Assembly (NCBI GenBank): GCA_016124585.1 | Contig: WGNL01000006.1 | Coordinates: 186,001 to 250,000 of the forward strand | Source: Bacteroidota bacterium | GTDB taxonomy: Bacteria > Bacteroidota > Bacteroidia > Chitinophagales > Saprospiraceae | Direction of reading: 5' to 3' | Length of the DNA: 64,000 nt | Notes under the pieces: generated by a model | Database searches by the model: none | Told to the model about the DNA's origin: nothing | The model's input: only the letters and a program-made list of their open reading frames with translations | In this document: positions 1 to 9,790 of the stretch, piece by piece | Layout: each line of letters opens with the position of its first letter | Numbering within the stretch: position 1 is the first letter of the stretch | Position numbers and translations under genes: made by a program

Positions 1-1
1 C

Positions 2-1600
2 TATAGTTTCAATGGCAGCGAGGCAGCGTATGTTTTTCATTTTGACACCCTTGATTTGACCTTCTTGACTTCCGAAGGAGAGCACTTGCTTGCAGGCTTT
101 TTTTGTGGCCCAAGCTGTAAAGGGCAGGTTTTCTCTTTTGACCAAAACCTAACCTCCACGAATAAAGGCTCATCCTGCTTGATTTTTCCCAGATATGCCA
201 TTGAAGATGAAAAAGGTACCCTTTGGTATGCTGACGATATACGTGATTTTTATGTGCAGGACAAAGACGCCGGTTGCACTTCTTTTAGCGTGAACAGCCC
301 TTATTCTATCAATACCTACCAACTTGACGTGGCAAATGGAAAGGTCTGGGTAGCTGGTGGAGGTGTTGATTTGACGTTCAGCGCACTTGGTAGGACAGAA
401 GGTTTTTATGGTTTTGTTGATGGAGAATGGACTGCATACAATCTTAGGGTCACGCCAGAGTTAGCTGGAATATCTGACTTCTTGGATATAAAAACTGACC
501 CTGTCACGGGAAAAATTTATGCAGCTGCATTTTGGGATGCACTGGTCTGTTTGGATCTAGTTACAGGTGAGTTCAAAATTTTCAACGAAACCAACTCAAC
601 GCTGCAAGGTGCCCAACTTGACGAATCGCGCACTCGCGTGACTGGACTTGCATTTGATGCTGAAAACAACCTATGGATGTGCAATCACAATGCTCCGAAG
701 CCGCTTGCTGTCATGACCAACACTGGTGATTGGTACAGCTTTGAGCTTCCATGTTTGGTGGACGACCAGATACAGCGGGTGGTCATTGACGCTCTGGGTT
801 ACAAATGGATGTTTTCTTCGGGCAACAGTACCGGCATTATTGTTTTTGACGAAGGTGAAGACCTCTCCAGTAGTGCCGATGACCGATGTGTAGTGCTAAA
901 TGCTTCCAATTCCGTATTGCCTACCAATGAGGTTACTAGTATGGAGGTGGACAGGGATGGCAGTGTTTGGGTAGGCACAAAACTTGGTGCTGCGGTATTT
1001 CAGTGTGATCCATTTAGTGGCGAGTGCCCAGGTAGCAGGCCCTTCGTGACGGTGGACGGCTTCGGGGCCAACCTTCTTGAAGACATTGAGGTGCGAGCAA
1101 TTGCTGTGGACGGTGCTAACCGGAAATGGTTTGGCACAGGTGCTGGTGTTTTCGTCATGTCGCCAGAGGGTAACACACAAATCGCCCATTTTACCGCAGA
1201 AAATAGCCCACTTTTCGATGATGGCATCACGGATATTGACTTCAACGATGAGACAGGTGAGGTATACATTGGTACTTTGCGTGGCTTGATTTCTTATCGG
1301 GCCGAAGCGACTTCTGCGCCTAGCTACCATCCAGGTGCAGTAGTGTTCCCGAACCCTGTCCGAGAGAATTATTTTGGCCCAATTGCCATCAAAGGTCTGG
1401 CCGAGGATTCCACGGTAAAAATCACAGATGTGAGCGGGCAATTGGTTTATGAAACAGAAGCTCTGGGTGGGCAGGCCATTTGGGATGGCAACGATTACAA
1501 CGGTCGGCGGGCCAATACTGGTGTGTATCTTGTGTATGCCACCAACCGTAATTCTAACGACCCTCAGGTGGCGGTGGCGAAGATATTATTGATGAAATAA
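2..1600 (+). CDS. PorZ-like beta-propeller protein with T9SS sorting domain (5' end outside window)
   Basis: The reading frame is open back to base 2, so this is the last 532 codons of a longer gene; the first internal candidate start (TTG at 56) is not the real start. The visible part carries repeated propeller-type motifs (WVAGG, LWMCNH, SVWVGT, RKWFGT), as in two-component-regulator propeller proteins. It ends in a T9SS type A sorting domain of about 85 residues that starts at FPNPVREN and contains VKITDVSGQLVY and GVYLVYATN. The propeller plus this tail resembles PorZ, a cell-surface component of the T9SS attachment complex. Without the N-terminus another propeller-plus-CTD protein is possible. 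The next gene is convergent. Confidence 0.7.
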   Translation, partial: YSFNGSEAAYVFHFDTLDLTFLTSEGEHLLAGFFCGPSCKGQVFSFDQNLTSTNKGSSCLIFPRYAIEDEKGTLWYADDIRDFYVQDKDAGCTSFSVNSPYSINTYQLDVANGKVWVAGGGVDLTFSALGRTEGFYGFVDGEWTAYNLRVTPELAGISDFLDIKTDPVTGKIYAAAFWDALVCLDLVTGEFKIFNETNSTLQGAQLDESRTRVTGLAFDAENNLWMCNHNAPKPLAVMTNTGDWYSFELPCLVDDQIQRVVIDALGYKWMFSSGNSTGIIVFDEGEDLSSSADDRCVVLNASNSVLPTNEVTSMEVDRDGSVWVGTKLGAAVFQCDPFSGECPGSRPFVTVDGFGANLLEDIEVRAIAVDGANRKWFGTGAGVFVMSPEGNTQIAHFTAENSPLFDDGITDIDFNDETGEVYIGTLRGLISYRAEATSAPSYHPGAVVFPNPVRENYFGPIAIKGLAEDSTVKITDVSGQLVYETEALGGQAIWDGNDYNGRRANTGVYLVYATNRNSNDPQVAVAKILLMK

Positions 1601-1634
1601 AAGCTTGAAAAAGCCTGAATCAGTGGTGGCTTGA

Positions 1635-3011
1635 TTATTCCACTCCCATGTACTCCCAGCAAAAAGTAGCATATTTGGATAAGGCTGCATCCCCTGCTAC
1701 CATGGAAAAATAATCTCTCGCCTTTACTTTTTGACCTAAGTCAAAATGCCGTTTGCCGATGAACCAACAAGCAGCACTTTTTTTATAAAAATCTTCTGAC
1801 TTCATCAATTTTTCAAACAATGGGAGTGCCTCATCATAATGTTTGAGTTGATGCAGCGACCAAGCATGGTAAAAATTCACATTATCCCAGTCAGCAGTCT
1901 CTAGGTCTAAATTTGGTTGGCGTTCCAGCAGCTTGAATGCCTCATCGGCACGGGTGTAGCATTTGTTGAAGCAATAAGTTTCAGCGGCATTGAAATACGG
2001 TAGGAAATCGCCCGTTTCCCGAAATTTTTCCTGGAGCAAAATCTTGAATGCATCGCCAGGATCGAGTGGGTTGAGGCTCAAGTAATTCTCTAGGTTTACC
2101 TGAAATGTGTCGGCAAGAAGTAGGTATGCAAGCGCTGTACCTGTGCTGTCAGGCCCCGACTCAAGGTATTTCTCCAGTGGCTTTTGCCACTTTTTTTCGC
2201 CTTTGACAAACTTCACCAACCCATCATAAAGTAAATGGTCAGCACCAGGCAATCGCTCAATAGCAGAGAGGGCAGAATCGTAATCACCCAGCAGTGAACC
2301 AAGGTAGAAAGCATTGCCCAGCACGGTCTGGTCGGCGTTCTTATCCCTTAGCGAAAGGCGCAGGTATTGGCGGGCACTGTCCAATTTGCCATCGAAGAAA
2401 AACTCCCCGGCCATGTCGCTCAAAAGCCCAGTTTGCGAAGGAAAAAGTTGGTAATCCTGCTGGTAGGCTGCTATCATACCGTCAAAATCGCCCCGGTCGC
2501 CGAGGTAACGGGCGTAGTTGGCAAGCTGGATTGGCAGGTCGGCATCGGCACTAGCGTGTTGCTTCGCAATGGGCATTCGTGCCGACAGCTTCTGCGCCTG
2601 TAACGACAGGGCATAAAGCTGACAAAGTCCAAGTTGGATGTCTTCCCTTTCTGGGTCGAGTTTCAGGGCGGCGAGCCAAAGTCTTTCAATGCTTGCCGCC
2701 ACTGAATCCGGTACGACAATGGGCGGTGAGCCCCTCTCCACTGTGCCAACATCGTACACGTCCTCCACAAAATTACGGAGTAAAGAAGCCTGTGCCTGCT
2801 GTTCATAGAGGTATTTGTTCAGTATCACGTTGCCCTTCATCATGATAGCGTCCACGTTGATGGGGTCCTGCATCAGGTAGCGATTCACGAGGTCTTCTGC
2901 CTCACCCAACATGCCTGCTTTCATCAGGGAAGTAGCGTCCTCAATGATTGTTTGGCTAAAAGAGCCAACCGCACATACCAAGAAAATGATTGGAATAAAT
3001 ACCCTTTTCAT
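1635..3011 (-). CDS. Secreted tetratricopeptide-repeat protein
   Basis: 458 residues from the ATG at 3011, chosen because it begins a clean signal peptide (MKRVFIPIIFLVCAVGSFSQ); the frame extends 20 codons further upstream without such a signal. The mature part is helical with TPR-like pairs (MKAGMLGEAEDLVNRYL, ANYARYLGDRGDFDGMIAAY, AWSLHQLKHYDEALPLFEKL) and ends in a further TPR-like block. TPR proteins of this sort are protein-protein scaffolds in the periplasm or on the inner face of the outer membrane. I cannot name a partner. It converges on the PorZ-like gene and lies downstream of the redoxin gene on the same strand, about 70 bp away. Confidence 0.75.
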   Translation of the reverse strand: MKRVFIPIIFLVCAVGSFSQTIIEDATSLMKAGMLGEAEDLVNRYLMQDPINVDAIMMKGNVILNKYLYEQQAQASLLRNFVEDVYDVGTVERGSPPIVVPDSVAASIERLWLAALKLDPEREDIQLGLCQLYALSLQAQKLSARMPIAKQHASADADLPIQLANYARYLGDRGDFDGMIAAYQQDYQLFPSQTGLLSDMAGEFFFDGKLDSARQYLRLSLRDKNADQTVLGNAFYLGSLLGDYDSALSAIERLPGADHLLYDGLVKFVKGEKKWQKPLEKYLESGPDSTGTALAYLLLADTFQVNLENYLSLNPLDPGDAFKILLQEKFRETGDFLPYFNAAETYCFNKCYTRADEAFKLLERQPNLDLETADWDNVNFYHAWSLHQLKHYDEALPLFEKLMKSEDFYKKSAACWFIGKRHFDLGQKVKARDYFSMVAGDAALSKYATFCWEYMGVE

Positions 3012-3081
3012 AGTTTTATTGAGACCATCAAACTCAGTGATAACTAATTGTCTTCCATGAAAAATGCCCAAAAAATACTAA

Positions 3082-3639
3082 TTAAGCTTTCCATTTGATA
3101 TTGCACCCGGCGCTAGGGTATTGCTTCGCAACAGGTTTTTCGCCTGCCAAAACAGCATCAAGGGCAGCCCGGAGGTCATGGCCAGTGAGCGGCGTGCCGG
3201 AATTCGGGCGGGAGTCGTCGAGGCGACCTCGGTAGGCAAGGCGCTGGTCTTTGTCAAAGACGTAAAAATCGGGTGTACAGGCAGCGTCATATACCTTGGC
3301 AACTTCCTGCGTTTCGTCGTACAGATAGGGGAAGGGATACCCAACAGTTTGCGCCAATGCTTTCATCTTTTCAGGAGAATCAGCTGGGTATTTTTCCACG
3401 TCGTTAGCACTGATGGCCACGAAACCAACGCCCTGTGACAGGTAGTCATTAGCCAATCTTACAATTTCTGGGTTGACGTGGACAACGTACGGGCAGTGGT
3501 TGCAGCTGAAAATAACTACCGTGGCCTTTTGGCCTTGCACATCTTTTAGTGTGAGTGTTTTTCCAGAAACTGTATCGGGTAGTTTGAAATCGGGTGCTGC
3601 CGTACCAAGGGGCAGCATGTTTGATTCGGTGTAAGCCAT
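3082..3639 (-). CDS. Thioredoxin-family protein (AhpC/TSA-type redoxin)
   Basis: 185 residues. The N-terminus (LGTAAPDFKLPD) and the strand-Cys-helix segment ATVVIFSCNHCPYV are those of the AhpC/TSA-redoxin fold, with a CxxC active site (CNHC) near residues 45-48. TPDFYVFDKDQRLAYRGRLDD is the usual cis-Pro and hairpin region. Family members without a signal peptide are usually cytoplasmic thiol-disulfide or peroxide-reducing enzymes; the physiological substrate cannot be told from sequence. The start is the ATG at 3639. A TACTTTTG-type -7 element is visible on the minus strand at 3668-3675, but no matching -33 box. Confidence 0.85.
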   Translation of the reverse strand: MAYTESNMLPLGTAAPDFKLPDTVSGKTLTLKDVQGQKATVVIFSCNHCPYVVHVNPEIVRLANDYLSQGVGFVAISANDVEKYPADSPEKMKALAQTVGYPFPYLYDETQEVAKVYDAACTPDFYVFDKDQRLAYRGRLDDSRPNSGTPLTGHDLRAALDAVLAGEKPVAKQYPSAGCNIKWKA

Positions 3640-3750
3640 TTTGAATATATGGTAGAAAGTAAAAAAGCAAAAGTAAGATTTTTAGTCGGCAGTCTCGCTT
3701 GAAATCCTGATAGCTTAGGTTAACGGCAGGGCTTGACTCTTGACTTTAAA

Positions 3751-4857
3751 CTACTCTGTTTGAAGGACGATGAACTCTACTCGGCGGTTCATTTGGCGGC
3801 CTTGCGGCGTGCTATTATTAGCCACAGGTTGGGCACTGCCACATCCCTTGAAGCGGGTTCGACTGGCAGGTATGCCATTTCCATAAAGGTATTCGGCTAC
3901 GGCTTTTGCCCTTTTTTCGGATAGGGTTTGGTTATAATCGTCATCCCCCATGCTGTCAGTATGTCCACATACTTCAATGGCGAGTTGCGGGTTTTCCCGC
4001 ATTATTTTTAGCAGTTTTTTCAGTTCTACGTAAGAACGGGGCATCAGCTCAGAACGATCGTGCTCGAAGTAAATATCCCGTAGTGGGACGGCCTTCCCGG
4101 GTTCGAGTTTAATATTGGAGAGGTCATCTTCAGGTACAGGGATGGGAAGTATGGGCGGTATTTTTTTTACCAAAACATCTTCAATATAATAGTAGCCAAA
4201 AGGAAGGCTGCCATCGTTGCCAGGCTTGGTGAGCGTGAGGCTGTCTGGAAAAAAATTACCGATGACAAGATACTCCGCTTCGGTATCGGCTATGAATTTG
4301 CCCGACACTTTTATCCAGCGGTTCTTGCCTTCTATGATGTCATCGGCTATTACCTGTGGGGTGTAGCTGAGCAGACCGTCCGTGATTTCCTCGATTTTTT
4401 CCTTTGAAAAAAAGAAGCCCAAATTGTTGGTTCTGAGCGACTTGGGAAGGTGGCTGACCCACATTTCGGCTAGGTAGCTCTGGCCTAAAACGAGTGGCTC
4501 GCTAAGTTGTATCTGGATGTATTCCCTGCAATGAGGTTTTCCTTGGCCACAGCCGTAGGTGGTAATACCGACCATAGAAAGCCCCGTGCGGGGCACTTGT
4601 TTGCCGAAGCCTTTTTCCTCCCAATGCGCTGGCACACGTACTTTCGGCCCAAATACATCGGGACTAGCATTGGTCGCCGACGACCAATATTTCATCACGT
4701 TTGTGAAGTGCTCACCTTTGTAAAACCAGCCGATAGGTGGGGAAGAGTAAAGTTCGAAACTTGGGTTGGGGATAATATTTTCAGGTTCGCCAACCGTTTG
4801 GGCAGTGAGCAAATTGCAACTCAACAGGAGTATTGGCAGAATATAGCTAAGTTTCAT
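3751..4857 (-). CDS. OmpA-family outer-membrane protein
   Basis: 368 residues with a signal peptide (MKLSYILPILLLSCNLLTAQ). Residues about 25-235 look like a carbohydrate-binding-like beta sandwich of the kind often annotated before OmpA domains in this phylum (NPSFELYS near the start). Residues about 255-365 are a complete OmpA C-terminal peptidoglycan-binding domain: DIYFEHDRSELMP, the VCGHTDSMG loop with its diaminopimelate-contacting Asp, LSEKRAKAVAEYL and NRRVEFIV. It should tether the outer membrane to peptidoglycan. The last codons run into a short CTTGACT-type direct repeat (3733-3750). Monocistronic as far as I can see. Confidence 0.88.
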   Translation of the reverse strand: MKLSYILPILLLSCNLLTAQTVGEPENIIPNPSFELYSSPPIGWFYKGEHFTNVMKYWSSATNASPDVFGPKVRVPAHWEEKGFGKQVPRTGLSMVGITTYGCGQGKPHCREYIQIQLSEPLVLGQSYLAEMWVSHLPKSLRTNNLGFFFSKEKIEEITDGLLSYTPQVIADDIIEGKNRWIKVSGKFIADTEAEYLVIGNFFPDSLTLTKPGNDGSLPFGYYYIEDVLVKKIPPILPIPVPEDDLSNIKLEPGKAVPLRDIYFEHDRSELMPRSYVELKKLLKIMRENPQLAIEVCGHTDSMGDDDYNQTLSEKRAKAVAEYLYGNGIPASRTRFKGCGSAQPVANNSTPQGRQMNRRVEFIVLQTE

Positions 4858-4963
4858 GTCGGTGCAGTTCGTTGATTCGACCTTATGGCATTTGATAAAA
4901 ATGGTCGATCTGCAAACTCGAAATAAGATGCCCGTAGTTTGTCAGGGTTATTTTTTAAAGTGC

Positions 4964-5437
4964 TCAGAACTGTTCAAGCATCCAAACACCCATTTTCACG
5001 GCAATAAAAATAATGAGAAAAGCCATCAAAAGTAACACAAAAATCAATGCAAAAATCACTGGGATTGCACTGCCGCTGTGCTTGCCTGATTGGTAATGCT
5101 CTTGGAGCAGGCGGTAATTTCTACGGTTGGCCTTGAAGCTTAGGTCGAAGATATCACCAAGCACAGGGATACTGCCTACGAGCGTGTCGAGCAATATGTT
5201 TCCTAGCATTTTCACAACTACCATTCCACTAGCGCCGTGGCGGGCCATAGCGATGACCAGTAGGCCAGAGAAGCCAAAAGTGACAGCATCGCCAGCGAAA
5301 GGGATGAGGCCCACTAGGAAGTCCAGTCCGAAACGGATGCTGGTGCCTGGAATCCGAAATCGGCTATCCATCAAATCCGTTAAAGAATCGAGGTATTTGA
5401 ACTCCACAGGGGGTGTTTCAAGCAACTGATTTTCCAT
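4964..5437 (-). CDS. DUF4112 membrane protein
   Basis: 157 residues. The block FGLDFLVGLIPFAGDAVTFG followed by VVKMLGNILLDTLVGSIPVLGD is the DUF4112 signature, and the family is known in many bacteria without an assigned function. There are two hydrophobic stretches in the domain and a strong C-terminal transmembrane helix (IPVIFALIFVLLLMAFLIIF). It is probably an inner-membrane protein. The start ATG at 5437 has no alternative nearby. It is divergent from rpsA, separated by about 300 bp. Confidence 0.82.
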   Translation of the reverse strand: MENQLLETPPVEFKYLDSLTDLMDSRFRIPGTSIRFGLDFLVGLIPFAGDAVTFGFSGLLVIAMARHGASGMVVVKMLGNILLDTLVGSIPVLGDIFDLSFKANRRNYRLLQEHYQSGKHSGSAIPVIFALIFVLLLMAFLIIFIAVKMGVWMLEQF

Positions 5438-5734
5438 TTTGCAAAAATTTTTCTTCGCAAAAATGCCCTTGCTTCGCTAATACGCGAGAAAATGACCTCA
5501 AGAAATGCTTTAAACCAAATAAAACCTGCTAGCGGCTTGGTTTCACCATTTGTTAGGCTTACTTTTGCGCCGCTTTTGACGGAAGGTGTTTTTTTTAAAG
5601 AAATGCTTTGTGCAAAGGCGAGTATTCACTCGGTGGTTTGCTTTGAAAATACTGGCCTTCTGAAGTTTTAGTTTCAGGATTTTAGAATCAAGCTCAACCA
5701 CCTATTTCTTCACCTTTTAAAAAAACATTTGTCA
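5438..5734. other. rpsA leader and divergent intergenic region
   Basis: About 300 bp between the DUF4112 gene and rpsA. It holds a candidate rpsA promoter (5536-5567) followed by a leader of roughly 160 bases. Within the leader are short self-complementary stretches (for example CGAG at 5619 against CTCG at 5629) but no riboswitch that I recognise. S1 is autoregulated through its leader in Escherichia coli; whether that applies here cannot be told. Confidence 0.4.
5536..5567 (+). promoter_or_regulatory. Candidate rpsA promoter
   Basis: CTTG at 5536-5539 and TACTTTTG at 5560-5567 are separated by 20 bases, close to the Bacteroidota primary sigma consensus of TTTG, 17-20 bases, TAnnTTTG. The predicted transcript would start near 5574 and give a leader of about 160 bases. 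Confidence 0.5.
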
Positions 5735-7783
5735 ATGCTCAACGAGAAAAAGACGAATGAAGAAATCGATGAAGCAGATGACCTGCTCACCGATGACACT
5801 GAAGTAGAAACAACAAATAACGACACCGATGATGACCTCAGCCCTGAAGAAGTTTCCATTGAGGAACTAATAGCTGGCCAAGGCTCATTCGATGATTTCA
5901 ACTGGGAATCTGCCAACAAACATGGCGCTACTTATACCAAGGATGAGCGTGAGCGCTTGACTGAAAAGTACGACCAGACGCTGAGTTCCCTTCTCGAAAA
6001 TGAAATCGTAGCTGCTACTGTCACATCTATCACCAGTGGCGATGTGGTACTTGACCTTAACTTCAAATCCGACGGTCTTGTATCTGTTGGGGACTTCAAG
6101 GACATCCCTGACCTCAAAATAGGTGACAAAGTGGATGTTTATGTGGAGCGCCAAGAAGACGAAAAAGGTCAGCTCGTACTTTCCCGCCGCAAGGCTAAGT
6201 TGCTGAAAGCTTGGGAATCACTCAAGGATTCCTTTGAAAATGGCACGGTCATCCGTGGTACAGTTATCAGCAAAACCAAAGGTGGCCTCATCGTTGATTG
6301 CAGCGGTTTGGAGACATTCCTTCCTGGTTCACAGATTGACATCAAGCCTATCCTCGACTACGACCAGTTCGTAGGCAAGCAGATGGAGTTCAAAGTTGTC
6401 AAAATCAACGAGACTATCAAAAACGCTGTTGTTTCCCACAAAGCACTTATTGAAAGCGACCTTGCTGAGCAGCGTGACGCCATCATTGGCCGCCTCGAAA
6501 AAGGTCAGGTACTTGAAGGCTTGGTCAAGAACATCACCGATTTCGGTGCGTTCCTCGACCTTGGTGGTGTGGACGGTCTGTTGTACATCACTGACATCTC
6601 TTGGGGACGCATCAACCACCCAAGCGAAGTGCTGCACCTCAACCAGAAAATCAACGTTGCGGTACTCGACTTCGATGAGAACAAAAAGCGTATCTCACTT
6701 GGTCTCAAGCAATTGCAACCACATCCATGGGAAGTACTTTCTGCCAACATCAAGGAGGGGGATACTATCACGGGTAAAGTTGTGAATGTGGAAGACTACG
6801 GTGCATTCCTTGAAGTAATGCCAGGTGTTGAAGGCTTGATCCACGTCTCAGAGGTATCTTGGGGCAATCAGCAAATCAACGCCAAGGATTTCTTCAAGAT
6901 GGGCGCTGAACTGGAAGCCAAAGTGGTTACTATCGACCGTGACGAGCGCAAGATGTCTTTGAGTATCAAGCAACTCACCAACGATCCATGGGAGGAACTC
7001 AGCGAGCGCTTCCCTGTAGGCAGCCGCCACAAAGTGAAGGTGAAAAACCTCACGCAGTACGGTGTGTTTGTTGAGTTGGAAGATGGCATCGGCGGCATGA
7101 TTCACATCTCTGACCTTTCATGGACGAAGCGTTACTCACACCCATCTGAGTTTACGAAAGTGGGTGAAGATATTGACGCTGTCGTACTGGAAGTGGACAA
7201 GGATAACCGCAAGCTGTCCCTCGGCCACAAGCAGACGGAAGAAAATCCATGGGATACATTCGAAAACGTGTTCCCAGTTGGTTCATACCACGAAGGTACT
7301 GTTGTTCGTCGTGACGACCGTGGTGCCATCGTACAATTGCCACACGGGTTAGAGGCTTTCGCTCCTATCAAGCACTTGAAGAAAGAAGACAACACGACTG
7401 CCGATTTGGAAGAAGTGCTGATTTTCAAGGTGATTGAGTTCAACCGTGATGACAAGCGCCTTTTGGTTTCTCACACTCGCTACCTCGATGATATCCGTCG
7501 TGAGGCTGATGAGACTGTGAAGAAAGAAAAGGATAAGGAGCACGAAGAAGTACGCCAAACTGTGAAGAAGCAACAGGCAACTGTTGTAAGCTCTACGCTT
7601 GGTGATTTGGATGTGTTCAGCCAATTGAAAGAACAGTTGGGTGATTCTACTCCGACTCCACCACCACCTGCGCCAAAAGCAAGTAAAGCTAAGGCGGCGG
7701 CAGAAGAAGTTATCGCTGAAACTACCAATCCAGAGGAGGTAGAAGACAAAGCGGAAGCTGCTGCTGACGACGACGCAGAATAA
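5735..7783 (+). CDS. rpsA: 30S ribosomal protein S1
   Basis: 682 residues. I chose the ATG at 5735 over a TTG two codons upstream. An acidic N-terminal extension of about 85 residues precedes six S1 (OB-fold) RNA-binding domains at roughly 88-153, 167-237, 254-327, 339-412, 425-498 and 512-582. Domains 3-5 have the typical VKNITDFGAFLDL...GLLYITDISW and ISLGLKQL motifs. The tail is rich in Ala, Pro, Glu and Lys. The protein brings mRNA to the 30S subunit and is longer than the E. coli protein (557 residues), as is usual in this phylum. In organisms that mostly lack Shine-Dalgarno sites, S1-dependent initiation is expected to matter. A strong terminator follows. Confidence 0.96.
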   Translation: MLNEKKTNEEIDEADDLLTDDTEVETTNNDTDDDLSPEEVSIEELIAGQGSFDDFNWESANKHGATYTKDERERLTEKYDQTLSSLLENEIVAATVTSITSGDVVLDLNFKSDGLVSVGDFKDIPDLKIGDKVDVYVERQEDEKGQLVLSRRKAKLLKAWESLKDSFENGTVIRGTVISKTKGGLIVDCSGLETFLPGSQIDIKPILDYDQFVGKQMEFKVVKINETIKNAVVSHKALIESDLAEQRDAIIGRLEKGQVLEGLVKNITDFGAFLDLGGVDGLLYITDISWGRINHPSEVLHLNQKINVAVLDFDENKKRISLGLKQLQPHPWEVLSANIKEGDTITGKVVNVEDYGAFLEVMPGVEGLIHVSEVSWGNQQINAKDFFKMGAELEAKVVTIDRDERKMSLSIKQLTNDPWEELSERFPVGSRHKVKVKNLTQYGVFVELEDGIGGMIHISDLSWTKRYSHPSEFTKVGEDIDAVVLEVDKDNRKLSLGHKQTEENPWDTFENVFPVGSYHEGTVVRRDDRGAIVQLPHGLEAFAPIKHLKKEDNTTADLEEVLIFKVIEFNRDDKRLLVSHTRYLDDIRREADETVKKEKDKEHEEVRQTVKKQQATVVSSTLGDLDVFSQLKEQLGDSTPTPPPPAPKASKAKAAAEEVIAETTNPEEVEDKAEAAADDDAE

Positions 7784-7813
7784 TCAGAATTTCATTTTTG
7801 ATGGAAAATATAA

Positions 7814-7845
7814 CCCCGGCTTGAGCATTCAAGTCGGGGTTTTTA
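7814..7845 (+). terminator. Rho-independent terminator of rpsA
   Basis: An 11-bp stem (CCCCGGCTTGA at 7814-7824 with TCAAGTCGGGG at 7829-7839, one G-T pair) with a four-base loop is followed by a T run. It lies between the convergent rpsA and htpG genes. Confidence 0.88.
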
Positions 7846-7909
7846 TTTAAAAAAAATGGGGAGAAAGACAAAATATCTTACTCCCCAAGTATTAAACAGA
7901 ATTGCTAAT

Positions 7910-9790
7910 TTACTTCAAGAATTCAAGGCTTTTTTTCACAAAAGCGCTCAATTCAGCGCCTTTCAGCATGCCCTGGTTCAGCAGTGCAAGGTCGAGTAGA
8001 TGCTTGCCAAGGTTTTTCCGCTCGTCACCTTCCGATAGTTTGAGCAGCTTTTCAGCAACAAACGGGTGATTAGAATTGACGACTATATTGTACATATCGC
8101 CAAAATCACCCATCATGGCCATTCCACCGCCACCAAGTGCCTGCATTTCCTTCATCCTGCGCATAAACTCAGGCCGGGTAATCTGAACGGGCTGGTCATT
8201 CGGTGACAAAGCTTTCAAAGTGACTGACGGGCCAACTTTGCCTTTCACTAACTCTTCGAATACAGATTTGACAGCTTCTTGCTCTTTCTCGCTGAGCACG
8301 CTTTCCTGTTTTTCGTCTTTTTGTACCAAGTTGTCAATGGTGTCTGAATCTACACGGACAAAAGTCACGTCTTTTAGTTTATGCTCTAAATGTTGCATAA
8401 AGTGAGCATCAATGACATTATCAAACTTAAGTACATCGTACCCACGCTCCTTGGCTGCTTCAATGAGGCTGTGGTGCTCTTCGGCGTTGTGCGTGTAAAG
8501 CATTACAATACGTTTGTGCTTGTCCGTTTGCGCAGCACTTACTTTTTTCTGGTACTCATCCGCCGTAAAAAATTCACCGTCAACATTTTCAAGAAGGGCA
8601 AAATCAATGGCTTTTTCATGGAATTTTTCATCGGACAACATGCCATATTTTACAAAAACACCCAAATCTGTCCACTTGTCTTCAAAAGCTTTACGGTCAG
8701 CTTTGAAGAGGTCGTGTAGCTTGTCAGCTACTTTTTTTGTGATATATCCTGTAATTTTCTTTACGTTGCTGTCACTTTGAAGGTAGCTCCGACTCACATT
8801 CAATGGTATGTCTGGCGAGTCAATGACACCATGGAGCAGTGTCAGGAAGTCAGGCACAATTTCTTTAACCTCATCCGTGACATAAACTTGATTGCAGTAG
8901 AGCTGAATCTTGTTTTTCTGTACTTCCATCGAATTGCTCAATTTTGGAAAGTACAAAATCCCTGTCAAGTTGAATGGGTAGTCTATATTAAGGTGTATCC
9001 AGAACATAGGGGCTTGATAGCTAAACGGATACAGTTCCTCATAAAAGTTGCGGTAATCATCATCCGTAAGTTCATTCGGCTGCTTTTTCCAAGCTGGCGA
9101 AGGATTGTTGATAATATTGTCCACTTCAATTTCTTTAGTGGTCTTCTCTTCACCTTCGCCTTCTTCCAAAGTTTCTTTGCGGGTACCAAACTTGATAGCG
9201 ATTGGCAGGAACTTACAATATTTTTTCAGCAGTTCCTCAATCCGATTATCTTCAAGAAACTCTTTACTGTCATCACTAATGTGCAGGATAATGTCTGTTC
9301 CACGCTCAATTTTTTCACTTGGAGAAATGCTGAATTCTGGGTTGCCGTCACAAAGCCAGTTGACAGCTGGCTCATCTGCTCTCCATGATTTAGTGTTTAC
9401 TTCCACCTTATCAGCCACCATGAAGGCCGAATAGAATCCAAGTCCAAACTTCCCGATGATGTTGTGCTCACTCTGATACTTGTCCACGAATTCTTGGGCG
9501 CTGGATATGGCAATTTGGTTGAGGTATTTGTTCACCTCAGTTTCGCTCATTCCTATTCCCTTGTCCCGAATGGTCAGCGTTCCTGCGGTTTTGTCAATTA
9601 TGACCTCTACTGTGAGGTCACCCGCATCACCCTGAAGTTCACCCCTAGAAGCGATGGACTTTAGTTTGGTAGTGGCGTCAATGGCATTAGCTACAAGTTC
9701 CCGCAGAAATATCTCGTGGTCGGAATACAGGAACTTTTTGATGATTGGAAAAATGTTTTCTGACTGGACTGAAATATTGCCTTTTTGCAT
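7910..9790 (-). CDS. htpG: Molecular chaperone HtpG (Hsp90)
   Basis: 626 residues, the normal bacterial Hsp90 length. The GHKL ATPase domain is intact: FLRELVANAIDA (catalytic Glu and Mg-binding Asn), IRDKGIGMS and IGKFGLGFYSAFMV (ATP lid region). The middle domain holds YLQSDSNVKKI with the catalytic Arg loop, and the C-terminal dimerisation domain lacks MEEVD, as in all bacteria. It folds and remodels client proteins in the cytoplasm. There is a single ATG at 9790. I do not see a CIRCE element or other recognisable heat-shock site upstream. It is convergent with rpsA. Confidence 0.97.
   Translation of the reverse strand: MQKGNISVQSENIFPIIKKFLYSDHEIFLRELVANAIDATTKLKSIASRGELQGDAGDLTVEVIIDKTAGTLTIRDKGIGMSETEVNKYLNQIAISSAQEFVDKYQSEHNIIGKFGLGFYSAFMVADKVEVNTKSWRADEPAVNWLCDGNPEFSISPSEKIERGTDIILHISDDSKEFLEDNRIEELLKKYCKFLPIAIKFGTRKETLEEGEGEEKTTKEIEVDNIINNPSPAWKKQPNELTDDDYRNFYEELYPFSYQAPMFWIHLNIDYPFNLTGILYFPKLSNSMEVQKNKIQLYCNQVYVTDEVKEIVPDFLTLLHGVIDSPDIPLNVSRSYLQSDSNVKKITGYITKKVADKLHDLFKADRKAFEDKWTDLGVFVKYGMLSDEKFHEKAIDFALLENVDGEFFTADEYQKKVSAAQTDKHKRIVMLYTHNAEEHHSLIEAAKERGYDVLKFDNVIDAHFMQHLEHKLKDVTFVRVDSDTIDNLVQKDEKQESVLSEKEQEAVKSVFEELVKGKVGPSVTLKALSPNDQPVQITRPEFMRRMKEMQALGGGGMAMMGDFGDMYNIVVNSNHPFVAEKLLKLSEGDERKNLGKHLLDLALLNQGMLKGAELSAFVKKSLEFLK

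Noticed and set aside
3733-3757. Further heptamer element (CTTGACT twice) at the end of the OmpA gene
   Set aside because: Only two clear units and no complementary arm; kept as a note, not as an element.
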